From: Streptomyces sp. LHD-70
GTDB lineage: Bacteria; Actinomycetota; Actinomycetes; Streptomycetales; Streptomycetaceae
Assembly: GCF_031157275.1 (NCBI RefSeq)
Contig: NZ_JAVIFW010000001.1
Span: forward strand, 682,001-746,000
Direction of reading: 5' to 3'
Length of the DNA stretch: 64,000 nucleotides
Position 1 is the first letter of the stretch. Each line of letters starts with the position of its first letter. The position numbers were made by a program, and so were the translations under genes. Shown here piece by piece: positions 54,190-62,882 of this stretch. The notes under the pieces are model-generated. The model saw only the letters and a program-made list of their open reading frames with translations, was not told the DNA's origin and made no database searches.

Positions 54190-54505
54190 GGTGCACCTTC
54201 CTAGGTTTTGTCCCAGTTTATGCCTGAAAAGCCGGTTGAATACGGTCCAGAATGAGGTGGGCGGACGGTGCCGGTGCGGGCGTGGGGCTGACCCGAATGG
54301 GGACACGCTCGGCGTCCGGATCCCGGCCCGCGGGTCGTGGCGGATTACCCGGCGGGGAGCTGGGCACAACGGATGCATGCCGGTCCCGACGCACCCGTGG
54401 GGCGGGCGAATCGGGCGGCGTGCCCCGTTGCCGCGGGCCTGGAGTCGATTTATCGTCCCAGCACGATTCGCGAGCAAGATCACAAAATGTGAAGGGGCCG
54501 CGGCC

Positions 54506-55456
54506 ATGGTGGCGAAACAGACCGCCGTATCGGAGCCGGCATCGGAGCCGTCGGCCGGGTCGGAGCAGACGGAGAAGGCGGCGAGGACGACCGCGAGGAA
54601 GACGGCGAAGAAGTCCACGACGGCCAAGGCCGCAGAGAAGAAGACCGCGGCAGCGAGGACCGCGAAGAAGGTCGAGGCGGGCACGGCTGCCGAGCCGGGG
54701 ACGGCGAAGCAGAGGGCAGCGAAAAGGGCCACTACAAAGAAGGCGGCCGCCAGGAAAACACCCACTAAGAAGGCCACGGCGAGGAAGCCCGAAGCCGGGC
54801 ACGATCACGAGCAGGACCACGAGCAGGACCACGAGCACCAGCCCGAAGCAGCTGAGAAGAAGGCTGAGCAGAAGGCCGGGAAGAGCACGGCGAAGAAGGG
54901 CGCGACCAGGAAGGCTGCCGGGGAGCAGGCGGTCGAGGAGGCGGCGCACGCCGCGAAGCAGACGGGAGCCAAGTCGGTGGCTGCGAAGAAGACCGGGGCG
55001 ACGGCGGCACAGCGGTCGGCCCCTTCCGTACCGAAGGCGCGCGTGGTGGCGGCCGAGCCGGGCGAGCTCGCCGTACGGCCCGGCGAGGACCCGTGGACCA
55101 CCGAGGAGGTGGCCGGGGCGCGCACCATGCTGGCCGAGGAGGCGGGCCGGCTGCGGACCGAGATCGTCGCGTCCGAGGAGTCGCTGCAGGGCCTGATGCG
55201 GGACTCCGGGGACGGGGCCGGTGACGACCAGGCGGACACCGGGACGAAGAACATCACGCGCGAGCACGAGATGGCCCTGGCGGCGAACGCGCGGGAGATG
55301 CTGGAGCAGACCGAGCGGGCCCTGGAGCGGCTCGACGCGGGGACCTACGGGCTGTGCGAGAACTGCGGGCAGCCCATCGGGAAGGCGCGGATGCAGGCCT
55401 TCCCGCGCGCGACCCTGTGCGTGGAGTGCAAGCAGAAGCAGGAACGGCGCTCCTGA
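54506..55456 (+). CDS. Histone H1-like/DksA-TraR fusion protein
   Basis: A 316-residue two-part protein. Residues 1 to about 180 are Lys/Ala/Thr-rich with repeated KKA, AKK and TARK steps like histone H1 tails, interrupted by a His/Asp/Glu block (HDHEQDHEQDHEH, about 99-111). Residues about 195-316 form a DksA/TraR domain: a coiled coil with DDQADTGT at its tip region, then a C4 zinc finger (CENCGQPIG and CVECK). S. coelicolor has the same fusion, where it acts as a nucleoid-associated protein; that is family knowledge. It may couple DNA compaction and RNA polymerase control. ATG after GAAGGGG. Confidence 0.92.
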   Translation: MVAKQTAVSEPASEPSAGSEQTEKAARTTARKTAKKSTTAKAAEKKTAAARTAKKVEAGTAAEPGTAKQRAAKRATTKKAAARKTPTKKATARKPEAGHDHEQDHEQDHEHQPEAAEKKAEQKAGKSTAKKGATRKAAGEQAVEEAAHAAKQTGAKSVAAKKTGATAAQRSAPSVPKARVVAAEPGELAVRPGEDPWTTEEVAGARTMLAEEAGRLRTEIVASEESLQGLMRDSGDGAGDDQADTGTKNITREHEMALAANAREMLEQTERALERLDAGTYGLCENCGQPIGKARMQAFPRATLCVECKQKQERRS

Positions 55457-55523
55457 CGCGCGGTCGCCGCAGGGGTGTGCCGTACCCTCGTCCTCAGTCG
55501 GAATCTAGGGTTGAGGGACTCAG

Positions 55524-56225
55524 GTGGCAGAGGCGGAGCGCATCATCGGTACGCCGGACAGCGAGGACGCCGGGGCGGGTGCGGAGCCGGAGCGTACGGA
55601 CGGCACTCCTCCCCCGGAGGACTCGGGCAAGGCTACGGAACAGGCCGCGGACAAGGCGTCGGACAACGGGTCGGACAAGGCCACGGAATCCGACGCTCCG
55701 GCCCAGTCCGAGGAGCCGGGTGAGCCGGAGCAGCCCAAGGGGCGCCGGAAGATCGCGATGCTGTTCGCCGTCGCCGCCGTGGCGTACGCCCTCGACCTGA
55801 TCAGCAAGTTGATCGTGGTGGCCGAGCTGGAGCACCACGAGCCGATCGAGCTGATCGGTGACTGGCTGACGCTGCACGCCATCCGGAACGCGGGTGCGGC
55901 CTTCGGGATCGGTGAGGCCTTCACCGTGATCTTCACGATCATCGCGGCCACCGTGATCGTCGTGATCGCCCGTCTCGCCCGCAAGCTCTACAGCGTGCCG
56001 TGGGCGATCGCGCTCGGCCTGCTGCTCGGCGGTGCGCTCGGCAACCTCACCGACCGGATCTTCCGGGCGCCGGGGGTCTTCGAGGGTGCGGTGGTCGACT
56101 TCATCGCGCCGAAGGGGTTCGCGGTGTTCAACCTCGCGGACTCGGCGATCGTCTGCGGCGGCATCCTGATCGTGATCCTCTCCTTCCGCGGCCTCGACCC
56201 GGACGGCACCGTCCACAAGGACTGA
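55524..56225 (+). CDS. lspA: Lipoprotein signal peptidase II
   Basis: A 233-residue aspartic protease in the membrane that cleaves prolipoprotein signal peptides after lipid attachment. Four membrane segments run from about 75 to 225. The two catalytic Asp lie in GNLTDRIF (about 178) and FNLADSAI (about 205), and NAGAAFG is present. The first 75 residues are an unusual acidic, Pro/Glu/Ser-rich cytoplasmic tail; E. coli LspA is 164 residues. GTG start. It is upstream of the pseudouridine synthase by 59 bp. Confidence 0.95.
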   Translation: MAEAERIIGTPDSEDAGAGAEPERTDGTPPPEDSGKATEQAADKASDNGSDKATESDAPAQSEEPGEPEQPKGRRKIAMLFAVAAVAYALDLISKLIVVAELEHHEPIELIGDWLTLHAIRNAGAAFGIGEAFTVIFTIIAATVIVVIARLARKLYSVPWAIALGLLLGGALGNLTDRIFRAPGVFEGAVVDFIAPKGFAVFNLADSAIVCGGILIVILSFRGLDPDGTVHKD

Positions 56226-56284
56226 GCTGCCCCGCGCACGGTCTCTCGTACGGGGCTGTCGTACCGGTCCTGCATACTCGACGG

Positions 56285-57226
56285 GTGAGCACGATTCCCG
56301 AGATCCGCACCCTGCCCGTGCCCGACGGTCTGGAGGGCGAGCGCGTAGACGCCGCCATCTCCCGCATGTTCGGCTTTTCCCGTACCAAGGCCGCCGAGCT
56401 GGCCGCAGCCGGAAAGGTGCAGGTCGACGGCAGCGTCGTCGGCAAGTCCGAGCGTGTGCACGGCGGGGCCTGGCTCGAGGTGGAGATGCCGCAGGCGGCG
56501 CCGCCCGTGCAGATCGTCGCGGAGCCCGTCGAAGGCATGGAGATCGTGCACGACGACGAGGACATCGTCGTGATCATGAAGCCGGTCGGGGTGGCCGCGC
56601 ACCCGAGCCCCGGCTGGACCGGCACCACCGTGATCGGTGGCCTGGCCGCCGCCGGGTACCGGATCTCGACCTCCGGCGCCGCCGAGCGCCAGGGCATCGT
56701 GCACCGTCTCGACGTCGGTACGTCGGGCCTGATGGCCGTCGCCAAGTCGGAGCGTGCGTACACCTCGCTGAAGCGGCAGTTCAAGGAGCGCGTGCCGGAC
56801 AAGCGCTACCACGCGCTCGTGCAGGGCCACCCCGACCCGATGAGCGGCACCATCGACGCCCCCATCGGCCGGCACCCGAACCACGACTACAAGTGGGCGG
56901 TGACCGCCGAGGGCAAGCCCTCGGTGACGCACTACGACCTGGTCGAGGCGTTCCGCGCGGCCTCGCTGCTCGACATCAAGCTGGAGACCGGGCGCACGCA
57001 CCAGATCCGCGTCCACATGTCGGCGCACCGGCACCCCTGCGTCGGCGACCTGACGTACGGCGCGGACCCGACGCTCGCCAAGCGCTTGGGGATCACCCGG
57101 CAGTGGCTGCACGCGGTGCGGCTCGGCTTCGAGCACCCCGGGGACGGCCGCTGGGTCGAGTTCGAGAGCGGCTACCCGGAGGACCTGCAGACGGCCCTCG
57201 ACCGGGTCCGGGCGGAGAGCGCGTGA
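56285..57226 (+). CDS. RluA-family pseudouridine synthase (RluD-type)
   Basis: A 313-residue enzyme that makes pseudouridines in 23S rRNA helix 69 if RluD-like. An N-terminal S4 RNA-binding domain ([30 protein letters not shown], about 18-48) precedes the catalytic domain with Asp in [11 protein letters not shown] (about 141) and [13 protein letters not shown] near 237. A -10-like CATACT lies 6 bases before the GTG, so the message may be leaderless. The stop overlaps the GNAT gene start as GTGA. The lspA-rluD neighbourhood is common in bacteria. Confidence 0.93.
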   Translation: MSTIPEIRTLPVPDGLEGERVDAAISRMFGFSRTKAAELAAAGKVQVDGSVVGKSERVHGGAWLEVEMPQAAPPVQIVAEPVEGMEIVHDDEDIVVIMKPVGVAAHPSPGWTGTTVIGGLAAAGYRISTSGAAERQGIVHRLDVGTSGLMAVAKSERAYTSLKRQFKERVPDKRYHALVQGHPDPMSGTIDAPIGRHPNHDYKWAVTAEGKPSVTHYDLVEAFRAASLLDIKLETGRTHQIRVHMSAHRHPCVGDLTYGADPTLAKRLGITRQWLHAVRLGFEHPGDGRWVEFESGYPEDLQTALDRVRAESA

Positions 57227-57702
57227 CCACGCGGACGCACGAGGTCCGGCTGGCCCGGACCACGGCCGACCGCGCGGCCTGCTTCGCGGTGCGGCGCGAG
57301 GTCTTCGTGGACGAGCAGGGCGTGCCGGAGGAGCTGGAGTACGACGCGTACGACGAGGTCGCCGTCCATGTGCTCGCCGTCGGGGACGACGGGCGGGCGA
57401 TCGGCGCAGGCCGCCTGCTGCACGGCGAGGCCGCCGCGGCGAAGGCCGGCGGCGAACCAGGGGTCGGCTCGCTCGGCCGGCTCGCCGTGACGCGGGCGGC
57501 GCGTGGGCTCGGTGTGGGGGCCGCGCTGGTGCGGGGCATCGAGGAGGCCGCCGCCGAACTCGGCCTGGCGGCAGTGGACTTGCACGCCCAGACGCACGCG
57601 CTCGCCTTCTACGAACGGCTCGGATACGAGGCGTACGGCGACGAGTTCCCGGACGCGGGCATCGCGCACCGGTCGATGCGGCGCAGGCTCCAGGCGTCCT
57701 GA
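57223..57702 (+). CDS. GNAT-family N-acetyltransferase
   Basis: A 159-residue acetyltransferase. The acetyl-CoA loop is in [20 protein letters not shown] (about 86-105), with an N-terminal [19 protein letters not shown] typical of the ElaA-like/YjaB-related group and [17 protein letters not shown] near the C-terminus. The substrate is unknown. It is translationally coupled to the pseudouridine synthase. No strong terminator follows; instead a 10-bp tandem repeat begins 21 bp later. Confidence 0.88.
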   Translation: MTTRTHEVRLARTTADRAACFAVRREVFVDEQGVPEELEYDAYDEVAVHVLAVGDDGRAIGAGRLLHGEAAAAKAGGEPGVGSLGRLAVTRAARGLGVGAALVRGIEEAAAELGLAAVDLHAQTHALAFYERLGYEAYGDEFPDAGIAHRSMRRRLQAS

Positions 57703-57723
57703 GAGGCTCCAGCGGCCCCCGGG

Positions 57724-57763
57724 AGGCCCCGAGAGGCCCCGAGAGGCCCCGAGAGGCCCCGAG
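57724..57763. repeat. 10-bp tandem repeat, four perfect units
   Basis: AGGCCCCGAG is repeated exactly four times, flanked by related GAGAGGCTCC and GAGACGCTC sequences. It lies in the 233-bp gap between the GNAT and antiporter genes, in which no other feature was seen apart from the antiporter ribosome site. Confidence 0.9.
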
Positions 57764-57935
57764 ACGCTCTCTCCCGGATGCCCTGAGACGCTCCCCGACC
57801 CCTGAGGCACTGTTTGACGGGTTTGCCGGATATGCGTGGCAGGCTTGAGGGCGCGTTCCCGATCTTCGGGGGCGCGCCCGCGCGCCGTCCAGAGGGTGCG
57901 GGCGCCGGTCGCGCACCTCTGTGGAGGCCCCCGAA

Positions 57936-59522
57936 GTGGACCAGTTGGCCCTGCTGTTCGTCCTGCTCCTCGGGGCCGTACTGAGTGTCCCGCTCGGTGA
58001 GCGGCTCGGGGTGCCCGCGCCGGTCCTCATGACGGTCGCCGGGATCGTGCTCGCGCTGCTGCCGTTCGTGCCCAACGTCGAGATCCCGCCCGAGTTCATC
58101 CTCCCCCTCGTCCTGCCGCCGCTGCTCTACGCCTCCGTGCAGCGCACCTCCTGGCGGCAGTTCACCGCCAACCTCCGGCCGATCCTGCTGCTCGCGGTCG
58201 CGCTGGTCTTCGTCACCACGGCCGCGGTCGCGGTGGTCGCGGGCGCCGTCGTACCGGGGCTTCCGCTCGCCGCGGCCGTCGCGCTCGGGGCGCTCGTGGC
58301 GCCGCCCGACCCGGTCGCCGCCACCGCGGTCGCCGGTCAACTCGGGCTGCCCAGACGCCTGGTGTCGATCCTGGAGGGCGAGGGGCTGTTCAACGACGTG
58401 ACTGCGATCGTGCTGTACCACGTGGCGATCGCCGCGGCCGTCAGCGGCTCCTTCTCGTTGCCGGAGGCCGCGCTCGACTTCCTGCTCTCCGCGGTCGTCG
58501 CGCTCGCCGTCGGCCTCGCCATCGGCTGGGCCGCCAACAAGCTGATGGGCTTCCTCGGCGACGCCACGCTCCAGGTCGGCCTGACCCTCCTCGTGCCGTT
58601 CGTCGCGTATGTGCTCGCCGAGGAGCTGAAGGGCTCCGGCGTGCTCGCGGTCCTGGTCACCGCGCTGTTCCTGGCGGAGTACGCGGTCGACGCCGACGAC
58701 GTGATGGCACGGCTCGCGGGGCGGACGTTCTGGGAGGTCGTCGACACCCTCGTCACCGGGATCGCGTTCGGCCTCATCGGCCTCGAACTGCACAACGCCA
58801 TCAGGACCGCGTCCGGCCGCTGGGGCGAACTCCTCGGCTGGGCGGCGGCCGTCACGGCGGTCGTCGTGTTCGTACGACTCCTCTGGCTGCTGCCGGCGAC
58901 CTGGATCGCCAAGCGGATGCACCACAAGCGGGACTACGACGAGGAGATTCCGGTCAGTTGGCGCGAGACCGTCGTCATGTGGTGGTCGGGGATGCGGGGC
59001 GTGGCGTCCGTGGCGCTCGCGCTCGCCATCCCGCTCACGACGGACGACGGGGAGGCCTTCCCCGTACGCGAAGAGCTCATCTTCATCGCCTTCGGCGTCA
59101 TCATGGCGACCCTCGTCCTGCAAGGGCTCACGCTGCCCTGGCTCGTACGGAGACTCGGGGTCGAGGCGGACGCCGAGGCCGAGGAGGCCTTCGAGAAGGA
59201 ACTCGCGGTCCGGGCGGCGAAGGCGGCGAAGCGGCGGCTCAAGGAGATCCAGGAGGTCGAGGAGCTGCCGGACGAGTTCGCCGAGCAACTGGCCCGCCGC
59301 GCCTACGACATCGGCGCCCGGATCAGCCCCGACATGGTCGACGACGACCGCAGGGCCGCGTACGTCAAGCGCACTGAGCGGGTGAAGCGGGTGCGGCGGA
59401 TCCAGGGGGAGATGATGAGCGCGGCGCGGCACGAGGTGCTGGCCGCGCGGAACGAGCCCGGGTCCGATCCGGAGATCGTGGACCGGGTGCTGCGGCACCT
59501 GGACGTACGCAGCCTGCGCTGA
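57936..59522 (+). CDS. CPA1-family Na+/H+ antiporter
   Basis: A 528-residue cation/proton antiporter with about 11-12 membrane segments. Key segments are GALVAPPDPVAATAV (ion-binding Asp near 125), EGEGLFNDVTAIVLYHV (Asp near 155) and WWSGMRGVASVALALAIP (Arg near 352). A charged cytoplasmic tail of about 120 residues is rich in Glu/Lys/Arg. GTG 57936 has GGAGG 8 bases upstream and is preferred over GTG 57921, which has no such site. It extrudes Na+ or K+ in exchange for H+ to hold pH and ion balance. Confidence 0.92.
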   Translation: MDQLALLFVLLLGAVLSVPLGERLGVPAPVLMTVAGIVLALLPFVPNVEIPPEFILPLVLPPLLYASVQRTSWRQFTANLRPILLLAVALVFVTTAAVAVVAGAVVPGLPLAAAVALGALVAPPDPVAATAVAGQLGLPRRLVSILEGEGLFNDVTAIVLYHVAIAAAVSGSFSLPEAALDFLLSAVVALAVGLAIGWAANKLMGFLGDATLQVGLTLLVPFVAYVLAEELKGSGVLAVLVTALFLAEYAVDADDVMARLAGRTFWEVVDTLVTGIAFGLIGLELHNAIRTASGRWGELLGWAAAVTAVVVFVRLLWLLPATWIAKRMHHKRDYDEEIPVSWRETVVMWWSGMRGVASVALALAIPLTTDDGEAFPVREELIFIAFGVIMATLVLQGLTLPWLVRRLGVEADAEAEEAFEKELAVRAAKAAKRRLKEIQEVEELPDEFAEQLARRAYDIGARISPDMVDDDRRAAYVKRTERVKRVRRIQGEMMSAARHEVLAARNEPGSDPEIVDRVLRHLDVRSLR

Positions 59523-59532
59523 GCGGAGTCGG

Positions 59533-60618
59533 TCAGCCCCGGCCCGTCCGCGGCGCGGGTTCGTCGACGTGCTTCGCCGGTGGTGGCGGCAGGGGCGCCG
59601 AGGTCGTCGCGATGTGGGGCAGGGCGTACGGGTGGCGTTCGGTGAGCCAGCGGATCATCTGCTCGCGGACCGTGACCCGTATCGTCCAGATGTCGTCCGC
59701 GTCCTTCGCCGTGACCAGGGCGCGGACCTGCATCGTGGACGGGGTCGTGTCCGTGACCGCGATGCCCCAGTCGCGGCCGTCCCAGGCCGGGCACTCGCGG
59801 ACGATGTCGTGCAGCTTCTCGCGCATCTCCGGCACCGGCGCCCGGTGGTCGAGGTGGAAGAAGACCGTGCCGGTCATCTGGGCGCCGCCGCGCGACCAGT
59901 TCTCGAACGGCTTCGACGTGAAGTACGAGACGGGCATGGTGATCCGGCGCTCGTCCCAGGTGCGGACGGTCAGGAACGTGAGGGTGATCTCGTCGATCGT
60001 GCCCCACTCGCCGTCCACGACCACCGTGTCGCCGAGCCGCACCATGTCGCCGAACGCGATCTGCAGACCGGCGAAGAGGTTGCCGAGCGTGGACTGGGCG
60101 GCGATGCCCGCGACGATGCCGAGCACCCCGGCCGAGGCGAGCAGCGAGGCGCCCGCGGTGCGCATCGCGGGGAAGGTCAGCAGCATCGCCGCGGCCGCGA
60201 CCACGGCGACCACGGCCGTCACCACGCGCTGGATCAGCGTGACTTGCGTACGGACCCGACGCACCCGGGCCGGATCGCGGTGCGCGGCCGCGTACCGCGC
60301 GTACGAGGCGTCGACGACCGCCACCGCGATCCGCACCACCAGCCAGGCGGACGTCGCGATCAGGGCCAGGGCGAGCAGGTGCGCGACCCCGGCCCGGTGG
60401 TCGTGGAGCAGCCCCGACTGGTCGTGCGAGGCGCCCAACAGGGCGGTGGCGAGGACGAGTTGAAGGGGCAGGCGGCAGCGGCGGAGCAGGCCCCAGAGCG
60501 GGGTCTCCGGGTGCCGGGCGTCGATGCGTTGCAGCAGGCGGTCGACCAGCCAGCCCACGACCAGCGTGAGGACGACCGTGCCACCGAGGACGATCAGCGG
60601 ACGCAGTACGTTCTCCAT
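59533..60618 (-). CDS. MscS-family mechanosensitive channel
   Basis: A 361-residue membrane protein with about four or five membrane segments in the first 190 residues. The pore-lining helix and the beta domain entry are ASAGVLGIVAGIAAQSTLGNLFAGLQIAFGD (about 180-210), followed by DMVRLGDTVVVDGEWGTIDEITLTF, the MscS core. A C-terminal mixed domain and Pro-rich tail follow. Such channels open on osmotic down-shock. ATG 60618. The gene is convergent with the antiporter (10-bp gap) and divergent from the hydrolase gene. Confidence 0.93.
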   Translation of the reverse strand: MENVLRPLIVLGGTVVLTLVVGWLVDRLLQRIDARHPETPLWGLLRRCRLPLQLVLATALLGASHDQSGLLHDHRAGVAHLLALALIATSAWLVVRIAVAVVDASYARYAAAHRDPARVRRVRTQVTLIQRVVTAVVAVVAAAAMLLTFPAMRTAGASLLASAGVLGIVAGIAAQSTLGNLFAGLQIAFGDMVRLGDTVVVDGEWGTIDEITLTFLTVRTWDERRITMPVSYFTSKPFENWSRGGAQMTGTVFFHLDHRAPVPEMREKLHDIVRECPAWDGRDWGIAVTDTTPSTMQVRALVTAKDADDIWTIRVTVREQMIRWLTERHPYALPHIATTSAPLPPPPAKHVDEPAPRTGRG

Positions 60619-60654
60619 GCGCCCGAGGGTAACGGCGCCTGGCACGATGGCTGC

Positions 60655-61224
60655 ATGAACATCATGCTTTTCCACTCGGCGCAGGGCCTGCGCCCGGCCG
60701 TGCACGCGGCGGCCGACCGGCTGCGCGCCGCCGGGCACGAGGTGCACGTGCCCGACCTCTACGACGGGCGGACCGCCGACACCGTAGAGGAGGGAATGAA
60801 GATCAAGGAGGAGATCGGCTCGGACGAGCTGCTCCGCCGCGCCGTCGTCGCCTCCGCGCCGTACTCGGAGGGCGGCCTTGTTTACGCCGGGTTCTCGCTC
60901 GGCGGCTCCCTCGCGCAGAACCTCGCGCTCGCCGACGAGAAGGCCCGCGGGCTGCTTCTGCTGCACGGCACTTCGGACATCGCGGACGAGGCGTCGGTGG
61001 ACGACCTGCCGGTGCAGCTGCACGTCGCCGACCCGGACCCGTTCGAGCCGCACGACTGGCTGAACGCGTGGTACCTGCGGATGCGGCGGGCCGGGGCGGA
61101 CGTCGAGGTCTTCCGGTACGCGGGCGCAGGGCACCTCTACACGGACCCGGACCTGCCCGACTTCGACGCGGAGGCGGCCGAGCAGACGTGGCGGGTGGCG
61201 CTCGGGTTCATCGAGTCGCTGTAA
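60655..61224 (+). CDS. Dienelactone hydrolase-family protein
   Basis: A 189-residue alpha/beta hydrolase. The nucleophile elbow reads GFSLGGS (about residues 80-86), with Ser in place of the Cys of classical dienelactone hydrolase; the catalytic His is in GAGHLYTD near 161. The N-terminus NIMLFHSAQGLRPAV is typical of this small subgroup. The substrate is unknown. ATG 60655. A 36-bp gap separates the start from the divergent MscS gene. Confidence 0.85.
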   Translation: MNIMLFHSAQGLRPAVHAAADRLRAAGHEVHVPDLYDGRTADTVEEGMKIKEEIGSDELLRRAVVASAPYSEGGLVYAGFSLGGSLAQNLALADEKARGLLLLHGTSDIADEASVDDLPVQLHVADPDPFEPHDWLNAWYLRMRRAGADVEVFRYAGAGHLYTDPDLPDFDAEAAEQTWRVALGFIESL

Positions 61225-61229
61225 GTCCT

Positions 61230-61258
61230 GGGGGCGTCTGCCCGATCTTTGCGGGTCC
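61230..61258. repeat. Degenerate copy of the 25-bp inverted-repeat arm
   Basis: CGATCTTTGCGGG with flanks matches the left arm of the 10009-10172 element at about 25 of 28 positions. It sits in the 39-bp gap between convergent hydrolase and kinase genes. No second arm is seen nearby. Confidence 0.6.
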
Positions 61259-61263
61259 GCGCC

Positions 61264-62877
61264 TCAGTCGCGCGTGCAGCGGCCCGTCGGGTTCGCGGCC
61301 GGTGGGCGGCACTGCAGCGGGAAGTCCGCGCGGTCGTGGCTCAGGTACCGGCCGACGCAGGTGTTCGGGCTGGTCCGGCCGAGGGTCGCGCAGTGGTTGA
61401 GCGCGGCCCGGCCGCCGGCGAACGGGCCCGGCGCGTAGATCACCCAGTAACCCGGCTTCAGGGACGCGTAGTTGTCGCTGCGGACGTAGCGGGCCCCGGG
61501 CACGGTCTGGCGGATGTTCGCGAGGCGCCTGTCGCGGGCCGCCGTACCCGTGGAGACCGGCTCCGAGAAGAGCTGGGCGACCCAGCTCCCGGCCGCCGGA
61601 GGCTTCTGCGTCCGGCTGGGTTCCCGCGTCGGCGTCGGTTCCTCGCCGCGGTCCGGACCGGACCCGCCGCCGGGGGACTTGGAGGGGCCGGGTCCGGTCG
61701 ACTTGGAGGGGCCGGGTCCGGAGGTACGGGTCGGCTTCGGGCCCCCGCCGCCCTCGGTCCGTTCACCGCCACCGCCGCCGCGCAGCGCGAACAGCACACC
61801 GGCGCCGACGACCAGGGCGACGGCCACCGCGATCACCGTCACGATCACGGGCGTACGGGAGCGGCCCGGGGGCTGTTGCTGCCGTGTCGGCGCCTGTGCA
61901 GGCACGGCGGCGTAGGGGCCCGGCACCGGCACGGGATGGCCGGGCGCCGCCGGGCGCGGACTGTCCAGGGCCGTGGGCGGCGGGGGAGGCGTCGGCGCGT
62001 ACGAGGTCTGGGTCGGCTGCGCCGCCCACAGCGGCGGCTCGCCGGACTCGGCCCGCGCCAGCATCGCGTCCAACTGGACGGCGCCGGGCCGCGCCGCCGG
62101 GTCCCGTACGAGCAGGGCGGACAGGACCGGCGCCAGCGGGCCCGAGCGGACCGGCGGCGGCACGGGCTCGTCGAGCACCGCGGCCAGGGTGGCGAGCGTG
62201 GTGGCCCGGCGCATCGGACTCACGCCCTCCACCGCGACGTACAGGACGAGGCCGAGGGACCAGAGGTCGGAGGCCGGGTCGTCATCGGTGCCGCGGATGC
62301 GTTCCGGGGCGATGTACTCGGGGGAGCCGATCAGGTCGCCGGTGGCGGTCAGGGCGGACGTGCCCTGGAGGGCGGCGATGCCGAAGTCGGTGAGGACCGC
62401 GCTGCCGTCCGCCCGCAGCATCACGTTGGCGGGCTTCACGTCCCGGTGCTGGATGCCGGCGGCGTGCGCGGCGCGCAGCGCGGACAGCACCTGGCGGCCG
62501 AGGCGGGCGGCCTCCCGCGGACCCAACGGGCCCTGGGCGAGCCGGTCCTGGAGGGTGTGGCCGGGCAGCAGCTCCATGACGAGCCACGGGTGACCGTCCG
62601 CCGGCGCGTCCACGATGTGGTGGATCGTCACCACGTGCGGATGGCTGAGCCGGGCGAGCGCGCGGGCCTCCCGGAGCACCCGCTCGCGCAGCACCCGGTC
62701 CGCGTCCGGGGACAGGGCCGGGTCGGGGGAGCGGACCTCCTTCAGGGCCACCTCGCGGTGCAGCGCCGTGTCGCGCGCCCGCCACACGGTGCCCATGCCT
62801 CCGCTGCCGAGCCGCTCGATCAGCTCGAAGCGCCCGTCGACGACTCTGTTGCGGGCCGCGCCCCCGTCCCCGTTCAT
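61264..62877 (-). CDS. Ser/Thr protein kinase with C-terminal extracellular domain
   Basis: A 537-residue membrane kinase. The catalytic domain is about 15-275: GSGGMGTVWRARD, Lys 46 in VALKEVR, HRDVKPANV near 145 and TDFGIAAL. A Pro-rich linker precedes one membrane segment (about 339-362). The outside part has Gly/Pro/Ser/Lys repeats (GPGPSKSTGPGPSKSPGG) and a small C-terminal domain with several Cys (NHCATLGR, NTCVGRYL, QCRPPA). There are no PASTA domains. ATG 62877, 5 bases from the next gene's stop on the same strand, so it may be cotranscribed with the phosphatase gene. Confidence 0.92.
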   Translation of the reverse strand: MNGDGGAARNRVVDGRFELIERLGSGGMGTVWRARDTALHREVALKEVRSPDPALSPDADRVLRERVLREARALARLSHPHVVTIHHIVDAPADGHPWLVMELLPGHTLQDRLAQGPLGPREAARLGRQVLSALRAAHAAGIQHRDVKPANVMLRADGSAVLTDFGIAALQGTSALTATGDLIGSPEYIAPERIRGTDDDPASDLWSLGLVLYVAVEGVSPMRRATTLATLAAVLDEPVPPPVRSGPLAPVLSALLVRDPAARPGAVQLDAMLARAESGEPPLWAAQPTQTSYAPTPPPPPTALDSPRPAAPGHPVPVPGPYAAVPAQAPTRQQQPPGRSRTPVIVTVIAVAVALVVGAGVLFALRGGGGGERTEGGGGPKPTRTSGPGPSKSTGPGPSKSPGGGSGPDRGEEPTPTREPSRTQKPPAAGSWVAQLFSEPVSTGTAARDRRLANIRQTVPGARYVRSDNYASLKPGYWVIYAPGPFAGGRAALNHCATLGRTSPNTCVGRYLSHDRADFPLQCRPPAANPTGRCTRD

Positions 62878-62882
62878 GCGGG

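Noticed and set aside
53998..54777. 259-codon version of the DUF1059 gene
   Set aside because: The extension is hydrophobic shadow sequence opposite the H1/DksA gene; the 63-residue form has a good ribosome site and matches the family length.
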